A DNA stretch of 64,000 nucleotides from Rhizobium johnstonii 3841 (GCF_000009265.1 NC_008380.1:4278501-4342500), one strand, 5' to 3'; positions 46,330 to 54,133 are shown, counted from the first letter of the stretch. A program made the numbers and translations. The notes: generated by a model from the letters alone, not told the origin.

Positions 46330-46800
46330 TTAGCCGTTGATGATCTGCGCTTCGATGGCCTTCGGAGCCTCGACCGGTTCTGCGGCAATCGTAATCTTGC
46401 GGGGCTTCATGGCCTCGGGAATATTGCGCAGAAGGTCGATGTGCAGCAGGCCGTTCTTCAGCGAAGCGGCGGTCACCTCGACATGGTCGGCAAGCTGGAA
46501 GCGGCGCTCGAAGGCGCGCTTGGCAATGCCGCGGTAGAGGAATTCGCCGCTTTCGGCAGGTTCCTCGCTCTTTTCACCCTTCACGGACAGCACATGAGCA
46601 TGGGCTTCGATCGAAAGTTCAGTCTCGTCGAAACCAGCAACCGCCATGGTGATGCGATAGGTGTTTTCACCGGTACGCTCGATATTATAGGGCGGATAGG
46701 TCTGCGCCTGCTCCGGCTGAGCAAGGCTGTCGAGCATGGTGAAGAGCCGGTCGAAACCGACGGTCGAACGATAAAGGGGAGAGAAGTCTACGTGACGCAT
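46330..46800 (-). CDS. Small heat-shock protein (Hsp20/IbpA type)
   Basis: 156 residues with the alpha-crystallin domain (PPYNIERTGENTYRITMAVA, LSIEAHAHVLSVKGEK, FLYRGIAKRAFERRFQL). It binds unfolding proteins. The C-terminal IXI-like anchor is present in weak form (RKITIAAEP). It has a heat-shock promoter and a ROSE-type thermometer upstream, which makes thermal control likely. It is convergent with the BASS gene. Confidence 0.95.
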   Translation of the reverse strand: MRHVDFSPLYRSTVGFDRLFTMLDSLAQPEQAQTYPPYNIERTGENTYRITMAVAGFDETELSIEAHAHVLSVKGEKSEEPAESGEFLYRGIAKRAFERRFQLADHVEVTAASLKNGLLHIDLLRNIPEAMKPRKITIAAEPVEAPKAIEAQIING

Positions 46801-46899
46801 GATGTCCTCCTGTGGAAGCGACGTGTTGCGATGAAATGCCCCTGAGACCCCATATTTGGCGGCCTTGGGACGGTTGCGCAGGCCCTGTTCGGCACCCGC
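46801..46899 (-). promoter_or_regulatory. ROSE-type RNA thermometer in the hsp20 5' UTR
   Basis: The last hairpin (46804-46822) pairs GUCGCUUCC with the Shine-Dalgarno region GGAGGAC around an ACA loop; it contains UCGCU, which fits the UYGCU motif described for ROSE elements facing the SD. The ~100-nt leader starts near the RpoH-like promoter and has further weak stems. Heat would open the hairpin and free the SD. Basis: sequence plus family knowledge. Confidence 0.7.
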
Positions 46900-46906
46900 A
46901 GAAAGG

Positions 46907-46935
46907 AGATGGTGATGGGATTCGAGGAGTTCAAG
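46907..46935 (-). promoter_or_regulatory. Heat-shock (RpoH-type) promoter of hsp20
   Basis: On the minus strand CTTGAA (46930-46935) is followed by 17 bp and CCATCT (46907-46912). This fits the rhizobial RpoH consensus CTTGAA-N16/17-CCANNT. It places the transcript start near 46900, giving a 100-nt leader. Confidence 0.7.
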
Positions 46936-47205
46936 ACCTTTCTGGAATCGCCTTGATCGGCCCGTGAACCCCGCATGAACGACCGGTTCGGAACGCGTTC
47001 AGGCGCATTCGCCTAGAAATTTCGGCGTCGGGTGAATCTGGTCCCGATGGCTGAAGTGCATCGTCCCTTCTTCTTCAGTCTCAACTTCGGCCGGCCGCGA
47101 GCACCCTCATGCTCCCGCCGGCCCTTTTCCCCCACCGCTTTCCAAGCCGGATGCCATGCGCTATCCCTGATGCGAAGCAGTCAGCAGCGGCGCATTGGCA
47201 AAGTC

Positions 47206-48180
47206 ATGGATCAGGTTCTCTATTCGACGCCCGATAATCCCGCCCCGGAAAACCGCACGGAGGGGTTCTTCGAAACCCATGACGGCCACCAGCTGCGTTA
47301 CGCCGTCTTCCGCTCGAGTGGCCAGATTGCCAAGGGCACCGTCGTCATCCTGCACGGCCGAAACGAATATATCGAGAAATATTTCGAAACCATCCGCGAC
47401 CTCACGGCCAAAGGCCTCTGGGTCGCGACCTTCGATATGCGTGGCCAGGGCGGTTCGCCGCGGCTCCTGAAGAGCCGCAACCACGGCCACATCCGCCGCT
47501 TCGTCGATTACGAGCGTGATCTCGATACCTTCCTGGAAAAGGTAGTGCTGCCGGATACCCGCCTGCCCTTCTATCTGCTGGCGCATTCCACCGGCGGCCT
47601 GATCGCACTCTCGGCCGCCCCCTATCTCACCACCCGTATCGATCGCATGGTGCTGTCGGCGCCCTTCATCGGCCTGACCGGCCAGTCGGCCTCGCCCCGC
47701 GTCATCCGCGCTCTCGCCGGCACGCTGACCGCCCTCGGCCTCGGCTTCCTGCCGCTGACCTCGAAACTGAAGGAGCCGAACTTCAGCGACAACCCGCTGA
47801 CCTCGGACGAACACCGATTCGAGCGCAATGTCGCGATGATGAAGACCCATCCGGAATTGACGCTCGGACCGCCAACGGCCCGCTGGCTGATCGAGGCTTT
47901 CCGCACGATGGACCGGGTCACCTCACCCAATCATCTCTTCTCGATCACCATCCCGACCATCGTCATCGCCCCGACGCGCGACGGTGTCGTGCCCTACACG
48001 GCGCAGGAGCGGCTTTCACGTTATTTCCGCGCCGGCCAGCTAGTGCCGATCAACGGCGCCCGTCACGAGATCTTCCAGGAACGGGATATCTACCGCGCCG
48101 CCGCCCTTGCGGCCTTCCACGCCTTCATTCCCGGCAGCGATGCCGAAGAAAACCAGGACGTCGCCGCCCTCGGCACGTGA
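47206..48180 (+). CDS. Alpha/beta hydrolase, lysophospholipase-like
   Basis: 324 residues. The nucleophile Ser128 sits in LLAHSTGGLIAL; the oxyanion region is VVILHGRNEYIEKY, with FDMRGQGGS following; the acid is in TRDGVVPY and the catalytic His in NGARHEIFQE. The set is that of monoacylglycerol lipases and lysophospholipase L2 (PldB). ATG 47206 is chosen (MDQVLYS); upstream in-frame starts lack ribosome sites. It probably acts on membrane lipid fragments; substrate unproven. Confidence 0.88.
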   Translation: MDQVLYSTPDNPAPENRTEGFFETHDGHQLRYAVFRSSGQIAKGTVVILHGRNEYIEKYFETIRDLTAKGLWVATFDMRGQGGSPRLLKSRNHGHIRRFVDYERDLDTFLEKVVLPDTRLPFYLLAHSTGGLIALSAAPYLTTRIDRMVLSAPFIGLTGQSASPRVIRALAGTLTALGLGFLPLTSKLKEPNFSDNPLTSDEHRFERNVAMMKTHPELTLGPPTARWLIEAFRTMDRVTSPNHLFSITIPTIVIAPTRDGVVPYTAQERLSRYFRAGQLVPINGARHEIFQERDIYRAAALAAFHAFIPGSDAEENQDVAALGT

Positions 48181-48227
48181 GCCGGATCGGCTTTGCCGAC
48201 CGGGGGATCAGCTTGCTGACCGAGGGA

Positions 48228-49001
48228 TCAGCGCTGCAGGATGGCGATTGCCTGTTCGTAGACTGCCCGGCTGCCGGCGGCGATGATCGAGCCGCCGTTT
48301 TCCGGCCGTCCGCCGTCCCAGGTGGTGATGATGCCGCCCGCCCCCTCGATGACGGGAATGATGCCGCCGACATCATAGGGCTTCAGGCTGTTTTCGACGA
48401 CGAGGTCGACATGACCGGCGGCAAGCAGCGCATAGGCATAGCAGTCGCAGCCGTAGCGGAAGAGCCGTACCTGGCTCTCGATCTCGCGGTATTTCTCCAT
48501 CTCCTCGCCGGCAAAGAGATGCGGCGAGGTGGTGAACAGGATGGCGTTCGAAAGCGCATCGCACTGGCGCGTCGCCAGACGCCGCTCGCCCTCCGGCCCG
48601 GTGTAGATCGAGCCGTTCTGGTCGGCGAAATAACGCTCGCCGGTAAAGGGTTGCTCGATCATGCCCATGATCGCCATGCCTTCCTTCTGCAGGCCGATCA
48701 GCGTTCCCCACACCGGCACACCTGAGATGAAGGCGCGCGTGCCGTCGATCGGATCGATCACCCAGACATATTCGCGGTCGAGCCCGACATTACCGTGCTC
48801 CTCGCCGAGAATGCCGTGGCCGGGGAAACTCTCCTCGATCAGCGCCCGGATGGCGAGTTCGGCCGCCCGGTCGCCCTCCGTCACCGGGTCGAAACCGGAG
48901 GAAAGCTTGTTCGTGATATCGAGGCCGGAGCGGAAGCGCGGCAGCGTTTCGGCTCGGGCGGCTTCCGCCAGGCGGTTGAAGAACGAACGGTCAGGAAACA
49001 T
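48228..49001 (-). CDS. hisN: Inositol monophosphatase family, probable histidinol-phosphatase
   Basis: 257 residues. The Mg-binding motifs are Glu67-Glu68 in ILGEEHG, Asp83-Pro-Ile-Asp86-Gly87-Thr88 in WVIDPIDGTRAFISG, and the distal Asp in SLKPYDVGG. The exact RAFISG variant and length match the HisN histidinol-phosphatases of alpha-proteobacteria, which supply the missing HisB phosphatase step of histidine synthesis. It is divergent from the candidate sRNA at 49153. Confidence 0.9.
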   Translation of the reverse strand: MFPDRSFFNRLAEAARAETLPRFRSGLDITNKLSSGFDPVTEGDRAAELAIRALIEESFPGHGILGEEHGNVGLDREYVWVIDPIDGTRAFISGVPVWGTLIGLQKEGMAIMGMIEQPFTGERYFADQNGSIYTGPEGERRLATRQCDALSNAILFTTSPHLFAGEEMEKYREIESQVRLFRYGCDCYAYALLAAGHVDLVVENSLKPYDVGGIIPVIEGAGGIITTWDGGRPENGGSIIAAGSRAVYEQAIAILQR

Positions 49002-49101
49002 GATGGATCCGTTTGGCTGGCGGGAATGGCGCTTTTCATAGCGAAAAGCAACGGGAATGCAAACGCAGCAGGCAATTTGGCTCTAACTGCCCAAAGATAT
49101 C

Positions 49102-49147
49102 GCAATGCAATATATTGCTTGACATTTGTGCAATGCAATAGTAGCGT
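49102..49147 (+). promoter_or_regulatory. Promoter region of the candidate sRNA
   Basis: GCAATGCAATA occurs twice (49102-49112, 49130-49140) and the first copy extends to the palindrome GCAATATATTGC (49107-49118). TTGACA (49119-49124) is a good -35; the -10 (around 49142-49147, TAGCGT at 17-bp spacing) is poor, which suggests an activator. Confidence 0.5.
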
Positions 49148-49152
49148 TTTCA

Positions 49153-49231
49153 TACAGTCTTCTGACTGTAAATACCCTCCTTGGGTGTTTCCTCCCTAGA
49201 CTTAGCCGCGCTCACAAGCGCGGTTTTTTTT
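49153..49231 (+). ncRNA. Candidate CU-rich small RNA (anti-Shine-Dalgarno type)
   Basis: A transcription unit with no ORF between hisN and the amidohydrolase. It has a 7-bp hairpin (49153-49170, TTCT loop), a 4-bp hairpin ACCC-TCCTT-GGGT (49174-49186) with a UCCUU loop, a single-stranded CCUCCC motif (49191-49196), and a terminator hairpin CCGCGCT/AGCGCGG (49206-49223) with eight T. The layout recalls rhizobial trans-acting sRNAs such as AbcR (alpha-r15) and NfeR (alpha-r14), but I cannot assign the family. Expected length ~80 nt. Confidence 0.6.
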
Positions 49232-49272
49232 GGCCGGGAAAGGCCACACTTCAGCGAAATCGAAAAAGAGAG

Positions 49273-50154
49273 CTATTCGGCGGCCAGCGCCCGCTCGCCG
49301 GCAAATTTCTCGACGTATTCCGCCATTTGCTGCATGAAGTCCGTGACGGCATCAGCCACCGCGGCGAAATCCTCGCGTTTCTCCAGCGTCAGCTCATCGA
49401 CATAGATCGCCCGGTTCACCTCGATCTGCAGCGCGTGCAGTCCGCGCGAGGGCCGGCCGTAATGTTCGGTGATGAAGCCGCCGGCATAGGGTTTATTGCG
49501 GATCGCCGCGAAGCCCATTTCCTCGAGGATGGCGATGGCCGCGCGCGAAAGTTCAGCCGAAGCGCTGGTGCCGTAGCGATCACCAATGATGAAATCAGGT
49601 CGCGCAGTGCTGCCGGCAACGCGCACATTGCCGGGCATCGAGTGGCAGTCGATCAGCACGCCGAAGCCGAACTGCACATGCGTTCGCGCAATCAGCCGGC
49701 GCAGCGCCGCATGATAGGGCTTGTAGACCGCTTCGACGCGGTCGAGCCCCTCCTGCACCGGCAGGCGCCGCGCATAGATCTCCATGTTCTCGGCGACGAT
49801 GCGCGGAATGGTGCCGAGCCCGCCGGCGACTCTGAGCGAATTGACATTGGCATAGGGCGGCAGCAGCCCGTCGAACATCCGCGGATCGAGTTCGTAGGGC
49901 TCGCGATTGACGTCGAGATAGGCGCGCGGGAAGTTGGCCGCCAGAAGCGGCGCACCGAGTGCGACGGCCGAACCAAAGAGTTCGTCGACATAGTGATCCT
50001 CGGAACGGCGGATAGCGATGCCCTCGAGCCTGGACTGGGCGATAAATTCCGGTGGATAAATGCGACCGCTATGGGGGGAGTTGTAGACGAAGGGAATGGT
50101 CTGCGACACGGGCTCATGGACCTCAAAAAGCTCGTATTCGCGTATTTCCGGCAC
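49273..50154 (-). CDS. N-formylglutamate amidohydrolase
   Basis: 293 residues. Metal and substrate motifs: PFVYNSPHSGRIYP near the N-terminus, RSEDHYVDELF, FPRAYLDVNREPYELD, LIDCHSMPG and FITEHYGRP. This is the HutG-like branch, larger than the one at 12091. It releases formate or glutamate in the last step of histidine degradation in some bacteria, or deformylates other formyl amino acids. It starts at GTG 50154 with GAGGG upstream. A candidate sRNA terminator is just past its stop. Confidence 0.9.
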   Translation of the reverse strand: MPEIREYELFEVHEPVSQTIPFVYNSPHSGRIYPPEFIAQSRLEGIAIRRSEDHYVDELFGSAVALGAPLLAANFPRAYLDVNREPYELDPRMFDGLLPPYANVNSLRVAGGLGTIPRIVAENMEIYARRLPVQEGLDRVEAVYKPYHAALRRLIARTHVQFGFGVLIDCHSMPGNVRVAGSTARPDFIIGDRYGTSASAELSRAAIAILEEMGFAAIRNKPYAGGFITEHYGRPSRGLHALQIEVNRAIYVDELTLEKREDFAAVADAVTDFMQQMAEYVEKFAGERALAAE

Positions 50155-50272
50155 TTTCGGCCCTCTTTACCATGTCATGAACTGACTGCTTGGCCCATGT
50201 TGCCAGTTGCCCGGCCGCAAGTCCATACTATGTAGAAGGGACGGCGGTCACGCACAGGCAATTCACCGGTTG

Positions 50273-50285
50273 TTTACCGGGTAAA
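50273..50285. promoter_or_regulatory. Perfect 13-bp palindrome upstream of cpdR
   Basis: TTTACC-G-GGTAAA is 57 bp before the cpdR start. It may be a regulator site. The relation to CtrA boxes (TTAA-N7-TTAA) is not evident. Confidence 0.35.
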
Positions 50286-50341
50286 GACTAGTGTAAACGG
50301 CTGGCAGCCCACCAAAAACCTATGGATCGCGGTCTGGATTG

Positions 50342-50704
50342 ATGACTCAGAAGATACTTCTCGCCGAAGACGACAACGACATGCGCCGCTTCCTGGTGAA
50401 AGCGCTCGAAAAGGCCGGCTACAAGGTCCTTTCCTATGACAATGGCGCCAGCGCCTATGACCGGCTGCGCGAGGAGCCGTTTTCCCTGCTGCTGACCGAT
50501 ATCGTCATGCCCGAGATGGACGGCATCGAGCTGGCGCGACGCGCCACCGAACTCGACCCCGACCTGAAGGTGATGTTCATCACCGGTTTTGCCGCCGTGG
50601 CGCTGAACCCTGATTCGAAGGCGCCGAAGGATGCCAAGGTGCTTTCGAAGCCTTTTCACCTGCGCGATCTCGTCGACGAGGTCAACAAGATGCTTGCCGC
50701 GTAA
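50342..50704 (+). CDS. cpdR: Single-domain response regulator CpdR
   Basis: 120 residues, receiver domain only. Acidic pocket Asp10-Asp11, phospho-acceptor Asp53 in LLTDIVMPEMDG, Lys in VLSKPFHLRDL. FITGFAAVALNPDS is the CpdR hallmark. It controls ClpXP localisation and CtrA proteolysis in the cell cycle and in rhizobial bacteroid differentiation. ATG 50342 is one codon inside a TTG. The CckA-ChpT phosphorelay that should drive it is not in this window. Confidence 0.95.
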   Translation: MTQKILLAEDDNDMRRFLVKALEKAGYKVLSYDNGASAYDRLREEPFSLLLTDIVMPEMDGIELARRATELDPDLKVMFITGFAAVALNPDSKAPKDAKVLSKPFHLRDLVDEVNKMLAA

Positions 50705-50788
50705 GGCTTGCCGGGCGGCGCGTCACAAAACTGAAAAAAGCCTATTGACGGCTCCGAAGGTTTTGTGATCTATGCGCCGCCATCGGAT

Positions 50789-50863
<75 letters not shown>

Positions 50864-51050
50864 TCCGATCTCCCTGACATCGTTGGTAAAACCCCGCCTT
50901 GGGGAATATCTGTTCCCAGAGCCTGGCACGTGCTCCAGATCCGGCACTTTGCGGAGCGAGGGCTAGCACGTGATTGGTCCGCGACCATGATCCGGGCAGG
51001 ATTTTGATGGCGGTGGGATAGCCCCACACGTGGGAAATAGGGGTGGTGTG

Positions 51051-51242
51051 ACGCAAAGGACGCGGACACGTAAAGCGATATCCATAATCCTCGGCCTCGC
51101 CCTGGTTGGGGCTGGCCTCTTCGGTTTCGGATATATGGAGTTTCATGTCGTCGAACCCGTCAGCATCAAGTTTTGGCTGATTCCGATCACCATATTCGCG
51201 GCCGGGGCAGCAATCCTCTGGGACGACTTCAAAAGTTCCTAA
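51051..51242 (+). CDS. Small two-helix membrane protein
   Basis: 63 residues from GTG 51051, which has AGGGG upstream (GTG 51030 is possible and adds 7 residues). Basic N-terminus (TQRTRTRKA), then two hydrophobic helices (ISIILGLALVGAGLFGFGY and FWLIPITIFAAGAAIL), ending DDFKSS. Looks like a small inner-membrane protein. I do not recognise the family. It is separate from the tRNA. Confidence 0.6.
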   Translation, partial: TQRTRTRKAISIILGLALVGAGLFGFGYMEFHVVEPVSIKFWLIPITIFAAGAAILWDDFKSS

Positions 51243-51365
51243 CGCCCTGTTCGACACCCGTTCGACGCCGGGTAAGACCAAAATAAGTCACAGAACCGTG
51301 CCATTGCCTAACTATCCAGCGCATGGCCGATTCGCCGTCGCAGACAGATGGGGTTGAGACAGAGA

Positions 51366-51860
51366 ATGAGACTTTTCGTACCAGCAGCCGCCGCAATTTT
51401 TTCCGCCGTCCTCGCCTTGCCGGCCTCTGCCGCGCCGGCCGCGCCCGCCGAGACCTTTCCTGGTGCGCCCGGCGTCATTACGCTTTCCGGCAAATGCGCC
51501 AAGCTGGTCGTCGCCAAATTCGACGCCACCAAGGGCTGCAAGAACGAGCTTGCCAGCGTCACGCTGGCCAATGGCGTGGTGACCTTCATCTTCACCTCGG
51601 ATGGCAAGGCGCTGGGCTTTCAGGGCGACGGCAGCGGCATCAAGCCTGCCTCCAACGGCAATGCCCGCCTGCCGCTCAGCCTCGTCACCACGGGTGTCGG
51701 CAACAAGATGACCGGAGAGGTCAAGGTCGCCGGCTTCTGCACCTTCGGCAATCCCTATGCCGGCAAGCCGATCGCGATCGAATGCACCGCCGAAAGCAAG
51801 GACTCCTCCTTCACCGGCAGCTTCCGCACCGGCGGCAAGCAGGTGAAAAAGGGTAAGTAG
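51366..51860 (+). CDS. Exported hypothetical protein
   Basis: 164 residues from ATG 51366 (an in-frame ATG at 51348 adds 6). Signal peptide to about residue 23 (LALPASA). Mature part is strand-rich with Cys pairs (GKCAKLVV, TKGCKNEL, GFCTFGN, IECTAES) that may form disulfides, and a Lys-rich tail. Function unknown. It is convergent with the SNase-like gene (6 bp between stops). Confidence 0.75.
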   Translation: MRLFVPAAAAIFSAVLALPASAAPAAPAETFPGAPGVITLSGKCAKLVVAKFDATKGCKNELASVTLANGVVTFIFTSDGKALGFQGDGSGIKPASNGNARLPLSLVTTGVGNKMTGEVKVAGFCTFGNPYAGKPIAIECTAESKDSSFTGSFRTGGKQVKKGK

Positions 51861-51866
51861 CCGCCC

Positions 51867-52592
51867 TCAGGCGCACCAGGCGCTGCCGGCTGCCCCTGGC
51901 TTGCGTGCTAGGCCCTCATTGATCAGCTGCGCGCCGAAAGAGCGCCCGTCGCGCGAGACGACGCGCGGCGCGCCGGAGGGCTCGGCCTTACCCGCCGCAT
52001 TCATGGTGAAGGGCCCGGCGTTCAGAAGCGCCAGCAGCCGCGACTTGGCGGCAAAGGCCACCCGGCGCTCGCCGTCACAGCGCGCCTGGTCGACCACCGG
52101 ACTTGCCATGTCGGCAATCACAATCTTCTCGCCCTTGTACCAGAATACGCCACCGTCACCGACGCAATTGATATGGGCGCCCTGCCCGCAATAGCCGAAG
52201 GCGACTGTCCCGGTTTGCGAAACGGCAGCAGAAGCCGGCGGCTGCACTGCCTTTATCGGCTGGATCATCGGCGTCGGGATCGCGGCCGGCGGCAGCGGCT
52301 GCGACTGCGGCACCGGCACGGCGGCTTTCGGCGTGGGTGCGGCAAGCGCCACCTGCTTCGCCGACACGTCCTTCCTGACGACGGGTCTCAGTTCCGCCGT
52401 TTCCCGCGTGGTCGGCGTCGATTGCCTTGCAAGCATCGGCTGGATGCTCTTCCAATGGTCGTGGGCGACGATGCCGCCAATCGCGGCAATGCCGATCACC
52501 GCCCAGGGCAGCAATCCGCCACCGCTGCTGCGCGCCTTGGTCTTTCCTCTCGCCGGCGCCTTGCGGCGGCCGCGTGTCGCTGTCTTGGCCAT
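51867..52592 (-). CDS. Membrane-anchored SNase/thermonuclease-like protein
   Basis: 241 residues. A Lys/Arg-rich N-terminus (ATRGRRKAPARGKTKA) precedes a membrane helix (~32-48), a Pro/Ala-rich linker, and a C-terminal domain (~125-240) resembling a nuclease-like OB fold (FWYKGEKIVIADMASPVVD, CDGERRVAFAAKSRLLALLN). The catalytic Arg/Asp/Glu set of staphylococcal nuclease is only partly recognisable, so enzymatic activity is uncertain. Confidence 0.7.
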   Translation of the reverse strand: MAKTATRGRRKAPARGKTKARSSGGGLLPWAVIGIAAIGGIVAHDHWKSIQPMLARQSTPTTRETAELRPVVRKDVSAKQVALAAPTPKAAVPVPQSQPLPPAAIPTPMIQPIKAVQPPASAAVSQTGTVAFGYCGQGAHINCVGDGGVFWYKGEKIVIADMASPVVDQARCDGERRVAFAAKSRLLALLNAGPFTMNAAGKAEPSGAPRVVSRDGRSFGAQLINEGLARKPGAAGSAWCA

Positions 52593-52824
52593 CTGTCCGA
52601 TTCCCGTGAGGCCGGGATTATCGCTGCCCAATCCTTTCCGAAAGGTTGGCGCGGCGACAGGATGATGCTTGGTTCGCCAAACTTTCCCTCCAATGACATG
52701 AACACGCCGGCGCGCACCGGGAAGGCCAACGACACCGCCGAAACGCAAGCGGGGAAAAAGCTGAACAAATTCCGCGCTCAGACGTTAGCCAGCGAAAAAT
52801 TCCATCTTTCTGGGGGAAAAATCC

Positions 52825-53334
52825 ATGGATCTTATTATCGCCGACATAATACCGGAGTCGCGTATCCACTATCCCGTCATTTTCGCCCGCCTCTTCGGCG
52901 CCATCGTCTTCGGCGGGCTGATCGGTTTCGAGCGTGAGGCCCGCGACCGCCCGGCAGGCTTCCGCACCCATATTCTGATCAGTCTTGCCGCTGCCCTCTT
53001 CGCCATCATCTCGATCGAGGCCGTGCACATGCCGGGTTTCACCGACGAGCAGGTGCGCATCGATCCGCTGCGCGTCATAGAAGCCGTCACCGCCGGCGTC
53101 GCCTTTCTTGCCGCCGGCATGATCGTCTTTGCAAGAGGTCGGGTGCACGGGCTGACGACGGGCGCCGGCATGTGGCTCTCCGGCGCGATCGGCCTCGCCA
53201 TGGGCTTCGGCTATTGGCCGATCGCTTTCTTCACGACGATCGTCGCCATCTGCGTACTCTTCGCATTCGGCAAGCTCGAACAACGGTTCGGCTTTAATTC
53301 CGGACAGCGTGTCGATCGCGATGAACACAAATAG
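52825..53334 (+). CDS. MgtC/SapB-family membrane protein
   Basis: 169 residues with five or so hydrophobic helices. The family hallmark is GGLIGFEREARDRPAGFRTHILISLAA with conserved Arg and Glu. AGMIVFARGR follows. It has the short MgtC N-terminal domain only, without the C-terminal ACT-like domain. GGGGG lies before ATG 52825. It may help growth under low Mg2+ or acid stress, but the substrate is not settled for the family. Confidence 0.88.
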   Translation: MDLIIADIIPESRIHYPVIFARLFGAIVFGGLIGFEREARDRPAGFRTHILISLAAALFAIISIEAVHMPGFTDEQVRIDPLRVIEAVTAGVAFLAAGMIVFARGRVHGLTTGAGMWLSGAIGLAMGFGYWPIAFFTTIVAICVLFAFGKLEQRFGFNSGQRVDRDEHK

Positions 53335-53343
53335 AAAATAGAA

Positions 53344-53364
53344 CGCCCGGCATCATGCCGGGCG
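53344..53364. terminator. Hairpin after mgtC-like gene
   Basis: 10-bp stem CGCCCGGCAT / ATGCCGGGCG with 1-nt centre, 9 bp after the stop. No T-run, so termination is uncertain. Confidence 0.45.
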
Positions 53365-53385
53365 CTCGTGTCAGCATGCCCTTCT

Positions 53386-53430
53386 GTTGGTCATTTGGCT
53401 GTTGGTCATTTGGCTGTTGGTCATTCGGAG
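53386..53430. repeat. 15-bp tandem repeat, three units
   Basis: GTTGGTCATTTGGCT at 53386-53400 and 53401-53415, with a diverged third unit at 53416-53430. The period keeps frame with the minus-strand gene ending at 53421; each unit contains a TGA in that frame, so the 3' end has several stops in a row. Confidence 0.8.
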
Positions 53431-53597
53431 CGTGCGGCCGAAGGATCGTTTTTTCCAACCGATGCCGTGCCGCCGATGGCCGCGAGCGGCTTCTGGCGTT
53501 TGCCGATATCGATACGCTCGTCCGCCGCCTCGCGTACGGCCTGCCATTCATTTTCGTGCCGGATGAAGATCTCGCGGGGCACAAAGTTGATCGTCAT
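53421..53597 (-). CDS. Small hypothetical protein
   Basis: 58 residues from ATG 53597 (TTG 53618 adds 7). Sequence MTINFVPREIFIRHENEW followed by AVREAADERIDIGKRQKP, no hydrophobic helix. Its stop lies inside the tandem repeat. It is 57 bp downstream of another small gene on the same strand. Function unknown. Confidence 0.6.
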   Translation of the reverse strand: MTINFVPREIFIRHENEWQAVREAADERIDIGKRQKPLAAIGGTASVGKNDPSAARSE

Positions 53598-53654
53598 ATG
53601 TTTCTCACCCTGTTTCAAATCTCCCGTCAGCGCCGGAGGCTTCCGGAATACCCG

Positions 53655-53885
53655 TTATTTCTTGGTCTCTGCATTGCCCTTGATATCGGGGCCACCCTTG
53701 GAAAGATCGGCGCCGGTAACATGAGCGGGCACGTGAATGTCGTGGTAGACGCCGGGCGTCAGCGTCAGGTCGACATGATGCGGCGGCAGCACCTGCGCCT
53801 TCTGCATGCGGTTCGGCTTCGCCCGCTTCATGCGGTCGGACGCCTCCGTGCGTTTATCGGGAAGATGGGTCGAAGTGTGCATCAT
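53655..53885 (-). CDS. Small hypothetical protein
   Basis: 76 residues with AAGGAGG ideally placed before ATG 53885 (ATG 53882 is next). A basic N-terminal half (MHTSTHLPDKRTEASDRMKR) and the sequence VLPPHHVDLTLTPGVYHDIH are seen, with several His that could bind metal. No known family. With 53421-53597 it forms a two-gene unit, convergent with mgtC. Confidence 0.65.
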   Translation of the reverse strand: MMHTSTHLPDKRTEASDRMKRAKPNRMQKAQVLPPHHVDLTLTPGVYHDIHVPAHVTGADLSKGGPDIKGNAETKK

Positions 53886-54025
53886 CGGCCTCCTTTTAAG
53901 CTCAACCAGAGCCTAACGGGCGGGCATCAGGATGGTTCCAAAAAAAATCACCCAATCGCGGTGTGACGACCGGCCTTGACTGGCCCGCGAAGTTCATTAC
54001 CTAGAGCCTATCCCGCAGCCTTCCA

Positions 54026-54128
54026 GACATCGGCTGACGGGGAACTTTGGTGCCGGGCCCCTCTGGCGAGAGTTTTTACGGCGCTCTCGTGATGTCGGTA
54101 CCGCCTGCAGCTTAGCCGGCGGATTTTT
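54026..54128 (+). promoter_or_regulatory. Structured leader with terminator-like hairpin before DUF475
   Basis: Three helices form a junction: P1 GACATC (54026-54031) / GATGTC (54091-54096); P2 GGGG (54039-54042) / CCCC (54058-54061); P3 CGAGAG (54067-54072) / CTCTCG (54084-54089). A separate hairpin CCGCC/GGCGG (54101-54122) is followed by ATTTTT. This looks like an aptamer plus expression platform, but I recognise no Rfam consensus. Confidence 0.45.
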
Positions 54129-54133
54129 CATCG

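Noticed and set aside
46909..46956. Short plus-strand ORF (GFEEFKTFLESP) with AAAGGAG upstream
   Set aside because: It lies over the RpoH promoter and leader of hsp20, which explains the conserved-looking bases better; only 13-15 codons.
49126..50235. 369-aa plus-strand ORF
   Set aside because: It overlaps the sRNA region and the antisense of the formylglutamate gene; composition is that of a shadow frame.
54001..54130. yybP-ykoY manganese riboswitch upstream of DUF475
   Set aside because: TerC-like target suggested it, but the conserved loop sequences that I know for this class are not seen. Reported only as a generic structured leader.
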